Shown here: positions 19,000-31,000 of the stretch, in pieces
How positions within the stretch are numbered: the stretch's first letter is position 1
How the letters are laid out: every line of letters starts with the position of its first letter
Source: JAMXLO01 sp037201625
Lineage (GTDB): Bacteria > Pseudomonadota > Alphaproteobacteria > Acetobacterales > Acetobacteraceae
DNA: 64,000 bases
Direction of reading: 5' to 3'
Assembly: GCA_037201625.1 (NCBI GenBank)
Contig: JBBCGR010000004.1
Span: forward strand, 248,001 to 312,000
Translations under genes and position numbers: made by a program
The notes under the pieces: generated by a model
What the model was told of the DNA's origin: nothing
The model's database searches: none
What the model saw: only the letters and a program-made list of their open reading frames with translations

Positions 19000-19082
19000 G
19001 TGGTTGGCCCGTCTGCCCGGGCAGCCGCCTGATCTGATCCCGCCGGTCTGATTACTGCACAATTTCAGCAAGGAATTTCAGC

Positions 19083-22000
19083 ATGCGATGGCTGGGCCGT
19101 CACGCGTTGCCGCGTCCTCCTGTCCGCTCCTCCCGCGCGTCCTCCCCCGGCTCGCAGCCCGTGCTGCTGTTCGAGACGCTGGAGCAGCGTGTTCTGCTGA
19201 ACGGTGCGGTCCCGGTCGGGACGGTGCTGTCGAGCGACACGGCGCCTGCGGTGGTGGAGGACGCGGACAAGACCTCGTTCGAGGTGTCGCTGTCGGGTCC
19301 CGGCCACTGGCAGGTGATCCAGGGCGTCGGGGGCCCCGAGCTGAAGGTCACCGACACGACATCGGCCTCGGCGATCGCGCTGAAGGCGGGCGGCGGCGAC
19401 GGGCGGTTCCTGCTGACCGGCATCGACGTCGAGGGCCCGGCGCAGTCGCTGACCGGCACGGCGATCAACCTGGACGGGCCGCTGACGCTGAACGGGCCGG
19501 TGGGCTCGCTGTTCCTGGGCGACGTGAGCGCGGTGAACGGCGGCTCGCTGAGCAACAACGACGCGCGGTTCGACACGGAGCGGTTCATCGCCGGCGACGC
19601 CTCGCCGTTCCACTTCGCGATCCAGAACGGCGGCCGGCTGATCACCGCACCCGGCCCGGGCGGCAGCGGGCCGGCCGGCGTGATCGGCGCGAACCTGGGC
19701 TCGGCCGGCTCGCAGGTGTCGGTGACCGGCACGGATTCGCTGTGGCAGCTCAACGGGCAATTGGTGGTGGGCGGCGCCGATTCCGGCTCGCTCGCGATCA
19801 CCGCGGGCGGCGCGGTGGTGGCCGGCTCGATCGAGGCGGGGCAGGCGGCGGGCGGCAGCGGCATCATCTCGGTGACCGGCGCGGGCAGCCGGCTGTCGGC
19901 GACGGGCGACCTGCTGCTGGGCGACGGCTCGGCGGCGGACCTGTGGATCCTGAACGGCGCGGTGGTGACGGCGGCGAACGCGACGCTCGGCGTGCTGGCG
20001 GGCGGGTCGGGGGTGATCGACCTGGAGGGCGAGGGCAGCCGGCTCGACATCACGGGCGACCTGACGATCGGCGGCGCGGGCAGCGCGGTGCTGGTGCTGG
20101 GGGCCGGGACGGAGCTGAACGTCACCGGCAACCTGAACATCGGTCCGGGCGGCGTGCTGACCTCGTTCGGCGGCTCGATCGGCTCGCCCGGGGTGAACCG
20201 TCCGACGCTGAACGTGGCGCTGGTGAACGACACGGGCGCCAACAAGACGGACCGGATCACGGCGGACGCGACGACCGCGGGCAAGGCGGTGGCGGCGAAC
20301 GGGGTGGCGACGCTGCGTGCCGCGCTCGGCGGTGCGGCGGATGCCGACTATGTGGACCTGACCGACGGGCTGGCGGCGGACGGCACGTTCACCATCAGCG
20401 CGGCGCAGCTTGCCGCACTGAACGGGGGTGCGCTGCCGGACGGCGAGCACACGCTGCACCTGATGCTGACCGACCGTGCCGGGTTCCGCCAGCAGGCGGA
20501 CCTGACGCTGACGCTGCTGACGGTGGCGCCTGCGATCACCTCGTTCGCGCTGGCGCCGAGTTCGCAGACCGGTGCGCCGGGCAGCAACAGCACGGCGTAC
20601 AGCCTGGTGTCGCTGACCGGTGAGGCGTCGCAGGGATCGACGCTGACGCTGAACGGGCAGAGCGTGCTGGCGGGCGCGGGCGGGGTGTTCCAGATCCCGA
20701 ACGTGGAGCTGGCGTCGGGCGAGAACACGTTCACGCTGACGGCGACCAACCAGATCGGTCTGACATCGACGCGGACGCTGACGGTGACGCGGACCGGGAC
20801 GGTGGGGGCGGACGTCGCGCTGACGTGGAACCAGATGACGCTGGATACCATCGCCGGGATGGCGCTGTATCCGACGGACGGCAGCCGCCTGCTGGCGATC
20901 GTGAGCCTGGCGCAGTACGACACGCTGGCGGCGATCGAGGGCACGCCGGCGTACATGGTGCATGCGACGCCGAATGGTCCGGTGAACGAGACGGCGGCGC
21001 TGGCGCAGACGGCGTATGAGGTTCTGGTCAGCCTGTTCCCGTCGCGCAAGGCGCTGTACGACGCGGCGCTGGCGACCTCGCTGACGGGGATTGCGGACGG
21101 CGCGGAGAAGACCGCGGGGCTGGCGCTGGGCAGCTTCATCGCGGACACGATCCTGGCGATCCGCGCGAGCGACGGATCGTCGGACTTCGTGACGATCGAG
21201 GGCGGGGAGGATCCCGGGGACTGGGAGCCGACGGCGCCGATGTTCCTGCAGGCGATCGATCCGCAATGGGGCAGCGTGACGCCGTTCGCGATCGCGAGCA
21301 GCGATGCGCTGGTGCAGGAGATCGGGCCGCCGCCGGCGCTGGATTCGGCGGAGTGGGCGGCGGCGCTGAACCAGGTGGAGAGCCTGGGTTCGGCGACCAG
21401 CAGCACGCGGACGGCGGACCAGAGCCAGATCGCGCAGTTCTGGAGCGGCGGCACCGGGACGCCGACGCCGCCCGGGCTGTGGAACACGATCGCGCAGGTG
21501 GTGTCGCGCCAGCAGGGTCTGAGCCTGTCGGGCAACATCCGGCTGCTGGCGGAACTGAATGCGGCGATGGCGGATTCGGCGATCGCGTGCTGGGACGTCA
21601 AATACGGCTACGACGGCAGCATCGCATCGTTCCAGCAGGACGCGACGGGGACGTGGCGGCCGATCCAGGCGATCCCGGTTGCGAACAGCGTGAACCCGGC
21701 GGCGACGTCGGACCCGAACTGGACGCCGCTGCTGATCACGCCGGCCTTCCCGGAATACGTGTCGGGCCACTCGACGTTCAGCGCGGCGGCCTCGGTGATC
21801 CTGGGCTCGGTGTTCGGCGATGCGACGTCGTTCAGCTTCGGGGTGCCGAACCTGCCGGGCGTGACGCGCAGCTTCGCGAGCTTCAGCGCGGCGGCGGACG
21901 AGGCGGGGATGAGCCGTATCTACGGCGGCATCCACTTCATGTTCTCGAACACCGGCGGCAAGGCGCTGGGCCGGCTGATCGCGAACGAGGTGCTGGCACG

Positions 22001-25000
22001 GTTCGCGCTGAGCGCGGACACGCAGGCGCCGGCGATCGTTGCGCAGGCGACGCCACCGGACGGCAAGGCGAACCTGACGCTGGCGGGCCAGATCGTCGAC
22101 AACCTGTCTGGCGTGCAGAGCGCCACGGTGTCGATCGACGGTGGTGCGGCGCAGGTCCTGGTGCTCGACGCGCAGGGCAATTTCTCGATCGCGACCGGCT
22201 TCGCGCTGAACGGCAGCGCGGACGGCCCGCATGTCGTCGACATCAGCGCGAGCGATGCCGCGGGCAACGTCGCGTCGTTCAGCCGCACCTACCTGCTGGA
22301 CACCAAGGCGCCGGCGCTCAGCCTGACCAGCCTGGCCGATGGCGATATCCTCGCCGCCGACAGCCGCCTCATCGGCATCGCCAACCCGACCGGCACCACG
22401 CTCGTCGCGCTGCACTACACCATCGACGGCGGCGTCAGCACGCCCGTCACCTTCAACGCGACAACCGGGGTGTTCGATCAGGGGGTGGCGCTCGGCAATT
22501 TGGGAATCGGCACCCACAGCCTGGTGCTCACGGCGCAGGACGCGGCGGGCAACACCGCCATCCTCGCCCGCAGCGTCAACGTCGTGGCACTCGCCCCCTT
22601 CATCGTCACCGGCATCACGCCCGACGACGGCTCGACCGATATCGGCACGACATACCGCCCGCGCATCAGTTTCTCCCGCGCGGTCAACCCCGCCACGCTC
22701 GATGCCTCGAGCTTCTTCGCAACCGGCCCGGACGGCAGCGTGCTGGCCGCCACCATCGCGCCGTCCGACGATGGCAGCTATGCCTGGATGTTCTTCGCCG
22801 ATCCGCTGCCGGGCGGCGCGCAGATCACCCTGCACGTGATCGGATCGCGCATCCGCGCAGCCACGGACGGCACCTTCCTCGATGCCGACCTGGACGGCGT
22901 GCCAGGCGGGGAGATCACCCACAGCTTCTCCACCGTCCGCCTGACGAGCGTGCCGGGCACCAGGCTGGTCGGCCGCGTGGTCGATCCCGGCGTCGACCTG
23001 ACGCCAATGACGTTCGACGATGTCCGCCGCGGGCCCGACGGCATCATCCACACGCCCGACGACGTCTTCGTCAATCCGATCGCCCACGCCAAGATCTACA
23101 TCCTCGGCCGCGAGGACCAGGTCGTCTTCACCGACGCCAACGGCCTGTTCGAGCTTGATGACGTGCCGGTGGGCGACGTGAAGCTCGCGGTCGACGGCCG
23201 CACCGCCACCAATCCGCCGGCCGGCGTGTTCTGGCCCGAGATGGTGATGGACCTGAACGTGAAGCCCGGTGTCACCAACACGGTGATGGGCACCATGGGC
23301 AGTGATGCCGAGCAGGCGGTGAACCAGGACATCCGCTCGGTGTACCTGCCGCGCGTGCCGACCGGCGCGCTGACCACCATCAGCACCGTGGCCGCCACCA
23401 CGGTGACGGTCGATCCGGCCGATGCGCCGGCGCTGACCGATGCGCAGCGTGCCAGCCTGACACTGACCGTGCAGCCCGGCACGGCGCTGGATGCGCAGGG
23501 GCGGCCGATCGATACGCCGGTGCAGATCGGCGTCAGCACCGTGCCGCCCGAACTGGTGAAGGACATGCTGCCGGACGGCATCCTGCAGCACAGCTTCGAC
23601 ATCACCATCCAGGCGCCCGGTGTGGCGGCGTTCAGCCAGCCCCTGCGGATCACCTTCCCGAACGTGTTCGATGCAGCACCCGGCACGCAGTTGAACATCC
23701 TGTCGTTCGACCACACCACCGGCCGGCTGGTGATCGTCGGCACCGCCACGGTCTCGGCGGATGGTGCGACGGCGGTGTCCGATCCCGGCCAGGGCGTGCT
23801 GGCACCCGGCTGGCACGGACTGACGCCACCCGGCTCGCCGGCCAAGACCTCGCCGCCGCAGCCACCCTGCGACGGCGGCGCGCTCGCCACCGATACCGCA
23901 CTCGCGCTGGTCAAGGATGCGCTGAGCTGTGCCGCCGCGCTGAAGCAGGACATCGGCAACATCCTTGATGCTTTCAGCAGCATTGCCGACGCGGTCGCGC
24001 AGATCCGTACGCTGAAGCAGGTCGCCGATCAGGCCAGGGCAGCGCACGACCAGCTCACCTACGAGCAGAAGGCCCAGCTCCTGGCCTCGGGCTGCGCTCT
24101 GATACAGGACTCGATCAATGTCGCGCTCGACATCATCGCCACCGAGGAATCCGAGCTCCCCGCGATCGTGAGCTGCATCAACGGTGGCCTCGACGTGCTC
24201 AATGCGTTCTGCAGTTCGGCGATCAGCAACAACTGCTTCACCCTCAAGACCGTCGCCCTGATCGAGTGCGACCTGATCAACACGCTGTCGATCTTCTCGA
24301 AGGACATCAACAACCTGGCGGCGCTGATCGACGGTTCGCATCTGCGCGGCTCGGTCGCCGGCCTGTGCGACAACGTCGCGGCCTTCTCGACCTTCGTGAA
24401 CAACCAGGCTGGATCGCACAACATCATGGCGTCCGCCTTCGAGGTCATGGCGGCCGAGGACGATCCGGCGATCGCGATGCTGGATGCGATCATCGCATCG
24501 GCGGACGAATCGACCGGCGCGATCGGCGATCTTGGCGCCAAGGTGACGGCGCTGGGCGATGCGCCGCAACCGGATGCCAAGACGCTCGAGGAGGTCGCCG
24601 GCTTCTTCTACCAGGCGATCGCGGGCTCGCCGGCCAACGCGTATTATGAGGTCACGTTCGGCAACAACGTGCTGCGCGGCAATGCCAACCAGGACGGCGC
24701 GATCAGCGTCTTCCTGCCCGCCGACACGCAGTTCGAACTCAAGGTGTTCGATGCGCGCTACGACCGCTATGCGGTCTACGATGGCACCACCGCGACGACC
24801 GGTCGCGACACCACCATTCCGCCGCTGCTGTTCCTGCCGATCGCCGGGCTGCCGCAGACCGGACCGGGCGGCCTGCCCGACCTGATCGAGGAGATCATCG
24901 GCGGCTCGCTCACCAAGGCGGACAACCTGATCCCAGGCGTGACCGACTACGTGGCTGTCCACCAGGGCGGCGGGCCGGTCCACTCGCTGGCCAATACCAC

Positions 25001-28000
25001 GGGCGTCGTCGCAAGCGTGACGCTGCACGGCGACGCGCGCGCGCTCGACGTGGTCGGCTCGGTCGCCGGCGGGATGCTGCAGACCGCCTATGTCGCGACC
25101 GGGACCGGCGGCCTCGCGATCGTGGATGTCACCTCGCCGCTCGCACCGGTGGTGCGCAGCGAATTGCGGCTACCGGGCTTTGCGTCCGACGTCGCGGTGG
25201 ATGTCGGCCTGTCGGTCGCGGCAGTGGCGTCCGGTGCGGCGGGCCTGACCCTGCTCGACGTGATGGACCCGACCGACCCGATGGTCGTTGCGACGTTGCC
25301 GTTCGCCGATCCCGTCACCGCCGTGACGGTGCGTGACGGCATCGCCTATCTCGTGCAGGGGACCTCGGTGGCGAGCGTCGATCTGGTGACTCACCAGGTT
25401 CGCACGACACTCGATCTTTCGGCGAGCGGCGAACACGCGCCGCTCATTGCGATCGCGTTCGACGGCAGCACGCTGTTCACCCGCGGCAACGACGGCACGA
25501 TACGCGCCATATCGGTCGACGGCGACCTGTTCACCCCGCGCGGCTCGCTGGTCGCCGTGCTGCCGAACCAGGCGAGCCTCGGTGCCGGCGGCCTGACGAT
25601 CGCCGGCAATCTGCTGTACGCCGGGGCCAGCTCGCTCGGCTACGTCACGGTCAGCGTTGCCGATCTCGACCATCTTGCCATTGTCGGGCCAGCCTCGACC
25701 CTCAGCATCGGCGCATCGGCGATGGCGCTCAACGGCTCCGGTCTCGCCGTCGCAGTCGGCTTTGGCGGCAACGCAGGGGCGGTCTACCTGATGGACGTCA
25801 GCGACCCCACCGATACCGGCCGCCTGGTCACCTCTTTCCCTCTGCAATCTGCGCCGGTCGACGTGGCACTGGCCAACGGTATCGCCTTCGTCATCGACGG
25901 CGAGAATGGCCTGCAGGTGGTCAACTACCGGACGCTCGACAACCAGGGAACGCCCCCCACCGTTTCGATCGCAGTGCAGGCGAACGACGTCGACGCGGCA
26001 GCCGCGGGCGTCCAGGTGGTCGAAGGCGGCCTGGTCCGCATCCGCCCCACCGTGACGGACGATGTGCAGGTGCGCGACGTGCAGGTGCTGGTGAACGGCA
26101 CGGTGGTCGCCGACCGGCCGGCCTATCCGTTCGACTTCGACACGCTGGTGCCGAGCATCGCCAGTGCGGGCGCGACGATGACGCTGCAGGTCCGTGCGGT
26201 CGATACCGGCGGCAATGCCACGCTGTCCAACATCGTCACGCTGGCGGTGGTGCACGACACGGTGCCTCCGGCGGTAGCGCGCATGAACATCGCCCAAGGT
26301 GCCAACCTGTACGCGGCGAGATCGATCGAGATCGGCTTCACCGAACCTCTCGACACGGCCCGGCTCGCGACCTCTGGCATCGTGCTGGTCAATGTCGGGC
26401 CCGACGGCAATGCCGGTACGGCCGATGACGTCGCGGTGCCGGTCACATTCACCACCCGCGAACTAGGCCGCGTGCTCACGGTGCTGCCGTCGGACGCGCT
26501 GTCCGCGGGGACCTATCGGCTACGCATCGATCCGTCGGTGATCGCCGATACCGCCGGCAATACGGCGGCCGCGGCGATCACGCTCGGTTTCCATATCCTG
26601 CCCGCCAGCAACGTGGCTGCGGCCATCGGCACGCCGGCGATCCCGCAGGAGCCGTCGGCCAACCCGGGGCAGCAGATCGGCATCGCGGTGCCGTTCGACC
26701 CGCTGCTCGCGCACATGACGTTCCGCGTCATCGACCCGGGCGGCGCGCAGTCGACCGTCGATGCGACGCCGGCACGGGTTGATGCCGCCGCGTCCATCGC
26801 CTATTTCACGGTGCCGATGGAGGCGCTGACGGGCGACGTGACCGTCTACGGCAGCAACGCCGGCACCACGCTCGATGTGCCGGACGGCACGTTCCCGCTA
26901 CAGATCGTTCCGGTCGTTACCGGCATCAAGGTGCTCCAGGGCAGCGGCGACAACAGCATCGCCGTCGTGCAGGTGACCGGGCGCGGGCTGATCAATGGCA
27001 ATGGCACGACCTATCGCATCGGCGGCACGTCGATCGTCGATGTCAGCATCGTGTCGGGTCCCGAAGTCACCACGCAGAACGTGGAGGCCCTTGTCACCGT
27101 CCCGCTGAGTGCGGCTGCCTTCGGTCCCATCACGGTGACCACCGCCGGCGGCACCAGCGTGCCGTTCGCGGTCAACCTGCTCGGGCTCACCGGCACCGCG
27201 CTGAGCGGCACGCCGGCCAATGCCGCGCTGCCATCCGCCAATCCAGGCCAGGCGGTGACGCTGTCGGGCACCGGGATCAGCACCGCGAGCAGCGTGTATC
27301 TCAGCTACACCGACGCCGCCGGCGCCGCGCAGGTCGACTTCGTCCATCCCGTCGCCGCCGCCATCGACGGAACCTCGGCCATGCTGGTCATTCCGGCGAA
27401 CGCCAACGGTATCGCCAAGCTCTCGCTCATCGGGTCGAGCGCGACGCAGACGGTCCAGATCGTGCCGACACTCTCCGGCTATCGCGTAGCCGGTGCCGAC
27501 AGCCTGCAACTGACCGGCAGCGGCCTGGTCCCTGGTGCCTCCACCTACAATTTCCCCGGCGGGAACTATGCGGATACCGGCAGCGGCGATCCGGCGCTCG
27601 CGTATCCCAACGGCGACGGCAGCACGGTGATTCTGCCGGAGCCGCTGCACGGTTTCGGCACCGCAACCGTCACCACCGCCGGCGGCACATCGGCGCCGCT
27701 CCTGCTCAACGAAGTCCAGGCGCGCGACGGAGCGCTGCGCGACATCGCCGCCGATCCGGCGACCGGCCGGCTCTGGCTGGCCGATGATGCGAATCCCGCG
27801 CTGCTGCACCTGATCGATACGGCGACCGGCAGCGAAATCGGCAGCCTCACGCTCGCATCTGCGTTCCAGGGTGGGTTGCAGGTCGCCCCCGCAGCATTCT
27901 CACTGGCGGGAACCGCTGTCCCTGCCGGCAGCCTGCTGCTGTTCGGGCCGCTGGGCGCCGGTGACAGCGTCACCGCGATCGACGCCGCCAGCGGTGCGGT

Positions 28001-31000
28001 CATCGCGACGCTCGCACTCACCCCGAGTTATGTGACGACGGCCGGCGTCTTCGTGCCGTCGGTCTCCGGTGGGGAGGTGTTCATCCTCGACCGCACGCAG
28101 GCCACCACGCAGATCGTCGGCCTCAACCCGGAAACCGGCGCCGAACGCGTGCGGTTCGATGCGCCGTTCAACGCAGGCGAGGCGGGCCTGGCGCTCGATC
28201 CGACGCACGGCACAATTTGGTACGGTGCAGACCAGAGCACCGACCTGGTCGAACTCACCACGACGGGCAGCGAAGTGCGGCGGGTGAGCGTCGCCGCACA
28301 GGGCGGCAACCTCTCGCCCGGCGATATCTCGGGTCTCGCCGTCGATCAGGCGGGCAGGCTGCTGGTCGCCTCCACCCAGGGCGTGGTCTACCGGATCGAT
28401 CCCGCCGTCACGCTGTCCACCACGGCGCCGGTCCTGACCCGGATCATCGCAGCGGCGACCGACGGGATTGCCGCCGATGCCGCGCTGGCCGCGGCCAACG
28501 CCGGCCAGGTGATCACGTTGCAGGGCAGCAACTTCAACGCCGGCACCGAGGTGGTGTTCGCGACAAGCGATGCCACCGGCACCGCGGGCCGGACGTCCGT
28601 CGCCCCGCTGGCGGTCAGCGCGGACGGCACCAGGCTGCAGGTGCAGGTGCCCGTGACCGCCGCGACCGGCAGCGTCCAGGTGGTGAATGTCGGCGCCCGC
28701 AACCTCGCCGCCAACAGCGACAACGACGGGGTCTATCGCCAGGTCACCGTCAGCTTCACGCCGAGCGGCAGCACCGCCCAGTTCACGTTCGGCGACGGCG
28801 GGATGGCGACGTTCGGCGGCGGCACCTGGGGCATCGACAACGTCGCCGTCCGGCAGAACGGCGCCACCGTGTTCAGCGACGCGTTCGACACCGGCACTGC
28901 CAAGTCCCAATGGAGCGTTCGGACCGTCGATGGCAGCGCGGCGGGCGTGCTCAGTGGCTTCCTCGGGCAGTTCAGCAACCGCTCGGTCAATCTCAACCTC
29001 ACCGGGCTGGCAGCGGGCCAGGCGGTGACGCTCACCTTCGACCTCTACATCCTGGACGGGTGGACGGGCGCCAACCAGTTCAACGGCCCGGCCGAGTTCC
29101 TGGTGAGGGGCAACGGGCAGACATTGTTCGATGCGCAGTTCAGCAACACGGCCAGCCAGGCGCAGACCTACAACACCAGTGCCGCCCTGACCTTGCAGGT
29201 CGTGCCGACGCTCACCGGCATCCCGTTCGGGGGCGCGAATGCCGCGGACGGCGTGGAGCTGGCTGGCTCCGGCTTCATGGCCGGCGGAACGACGATCACC
29301 ATCGGCGGCGTGGTGCTGCAGGATCAGCACGCCGACCAGGCCAGCTACGTGGTGAATGCCACCAACAGCGACTACACATTCCGGGCGCCACTGACGATCG
29401 AGGCCCCGATCCGCGTCACCACCGCCGGCGGCTCGGCGCAGATCGGCGCCTTCCTCTATCCCGAGCAGCCGCCCGTTACCTTCACCGGCATCCAGTCGAC
29501 CGCGCGGGCAGGGACGCCGGCCGACGCTGCCGTCGCGTCCGCCAATGTCGGCCAGACCATCACGCTGACCGGCGCTGGCTTCACCTTCGCCACGCTGGTG
29601 CAGTTCACCGCCGCGGACGACACCGGCGCGATCGGCACGCTCACCCGCTTCGGCACGCCGAATGACGCCGGCACGACGCTCACCGTGACGGTGCCGTCGC
29701 TGGCACGCACCGGCGCCGTGCGGGTTCTCGGCAGCACCGCATCCGCCCAGTTGCAGGTCGTGCCGGTGCTCCGCTCGGTCGGCGGAACGGTCGCAAGCGG
29801 CGGGACGATCGAACTGGAGGGTTCCGGACTCTCGGCCTCCGATCTCATGATTTCGATCGACGGCCGCAGCGCCGGCACGTTCCAAGTCAGGACCGTGCAG
29901 GACACCACGCCCTCCGGAACGATCCCGGGCCAGCAACTGGTGACGCTCACGGTGCCATCGGCCATCGGCGCGGGCGTGGTCACGGTGACCACCGACGGTG
30001 GCAGCATGATGCTGAACACTGGGGTGAGTGCGGCCCAGACGGCGGTCTCCGCGCCTGCCGATGGCGGTGACACGCTGGCGATGGCGATGCCGATCGTCCT
30101 GCCGGCGCATGGCGGCCAGACCGTCGTCACCGCCACACTCGGTGACAACAGCGGTTCGGCCGGCGACGTCGATCTCTACAAGGTCGTTTTGAACCAGAGC
30201 GACAGCCTGACGATCGGCCTGTTCGCCGATCCGTCACTGCCGCAGAACCAGTTCCTGGACAGCCACGTCGCGGTGTTCGATGCGGCCGGCCGGCAGGTGG
30301 CGAACCGGTTCCTGGTGCAGGCCGGCACCGCCGGTCCGGTGCTGACCTTCGTGGCACCGGCGGGCGGCGATTACTATGTCGGCGTCAGCGGTTCCGCCAA
30401 CCAATCCTATGATCCGACAATCGCGAACAGCGGCGCAGCCGGCAACGCCGACACCGGCACCTATCAACTCTCGCTGGAACGCATCGGCGCGGCAGACACT
30501 CATCTGACCGGTGTGGTTGCGTCGCCGGGGCAGGGGATTCCGGCAATCGCCGGTGCGCCGGCGGCGAATGTCGGCCAGACCATCACCCTGCAGGGACATG
30601 GGCTCAGCGCCAACGACCAGGTCGTCTTCACCGCTATCGGGCCCGCCGGCGTGATCGGCCGCCCCGTCACGCCCGTCGACGCCGCCGCGGACGGCACCAG
30701 CCTGACCGTCGCCGTGCCGGCGGACGCGATGACGGGCACGGTACGGCTCGAGCGTGATACCGCGGGGCTGCTGCTGCAGGTCGTGCCGACGCTGGCCGGC
30801 GTCAGCGCAGCGTTCGGCAACGGCTACAACGGCAGCCCGATCGGCCTGACCGGCAGCGGTTTCGTCGACGGCGCTACGACGATCCATTTCGGCACCAGCA
30901 CTCTGGTGGACACCTCGCGCAGCGACGGCATCGCCGTGCAGAGCGACACCGCGCCGCCCTTCGCGCCAAACTCGCGAATCGCCGCGACAGTGCCGCGCGA

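Larger units (their letters stand above)
18591..19082. other. 492-bp divergent regulatory gap
   Basis: The only stretch above 300 bases without a gene. It separates the importer operon (leftward) from the giant surface-protein gene (rightward). It is clearly less GC-rich than its flanks in places (around 18720-18800 and 18910-18940) and holds several palindromes described separately. No small open frame with a convincing ribosome site was seen. Confidence 0.7.

Noticed and set aside
20808..22016. Assigning the domain as a PAP2 acid phosphatase rather than a haloperoxidase
   Set aside because: The phosphate/vanadate pocket residues are shared, but DPNWTPLLITPAFPEYVSGH and the preceding helices match the haloperoxidase branch, and no lipid-phosphatase membrane helices are present.
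19065..25028. An open reading frame of 1,987 codons on the minus strand opposite the giant gene
   Set aside because: It is low-complexity Arg/His/Asp-rich sequence produced by the antisense of GC-biased codons, has no recognisable domains, and fully overlaps a gene with clear domains. Similar antisense frames at 26-32 kb and elsewhere were rejected for the same reason.
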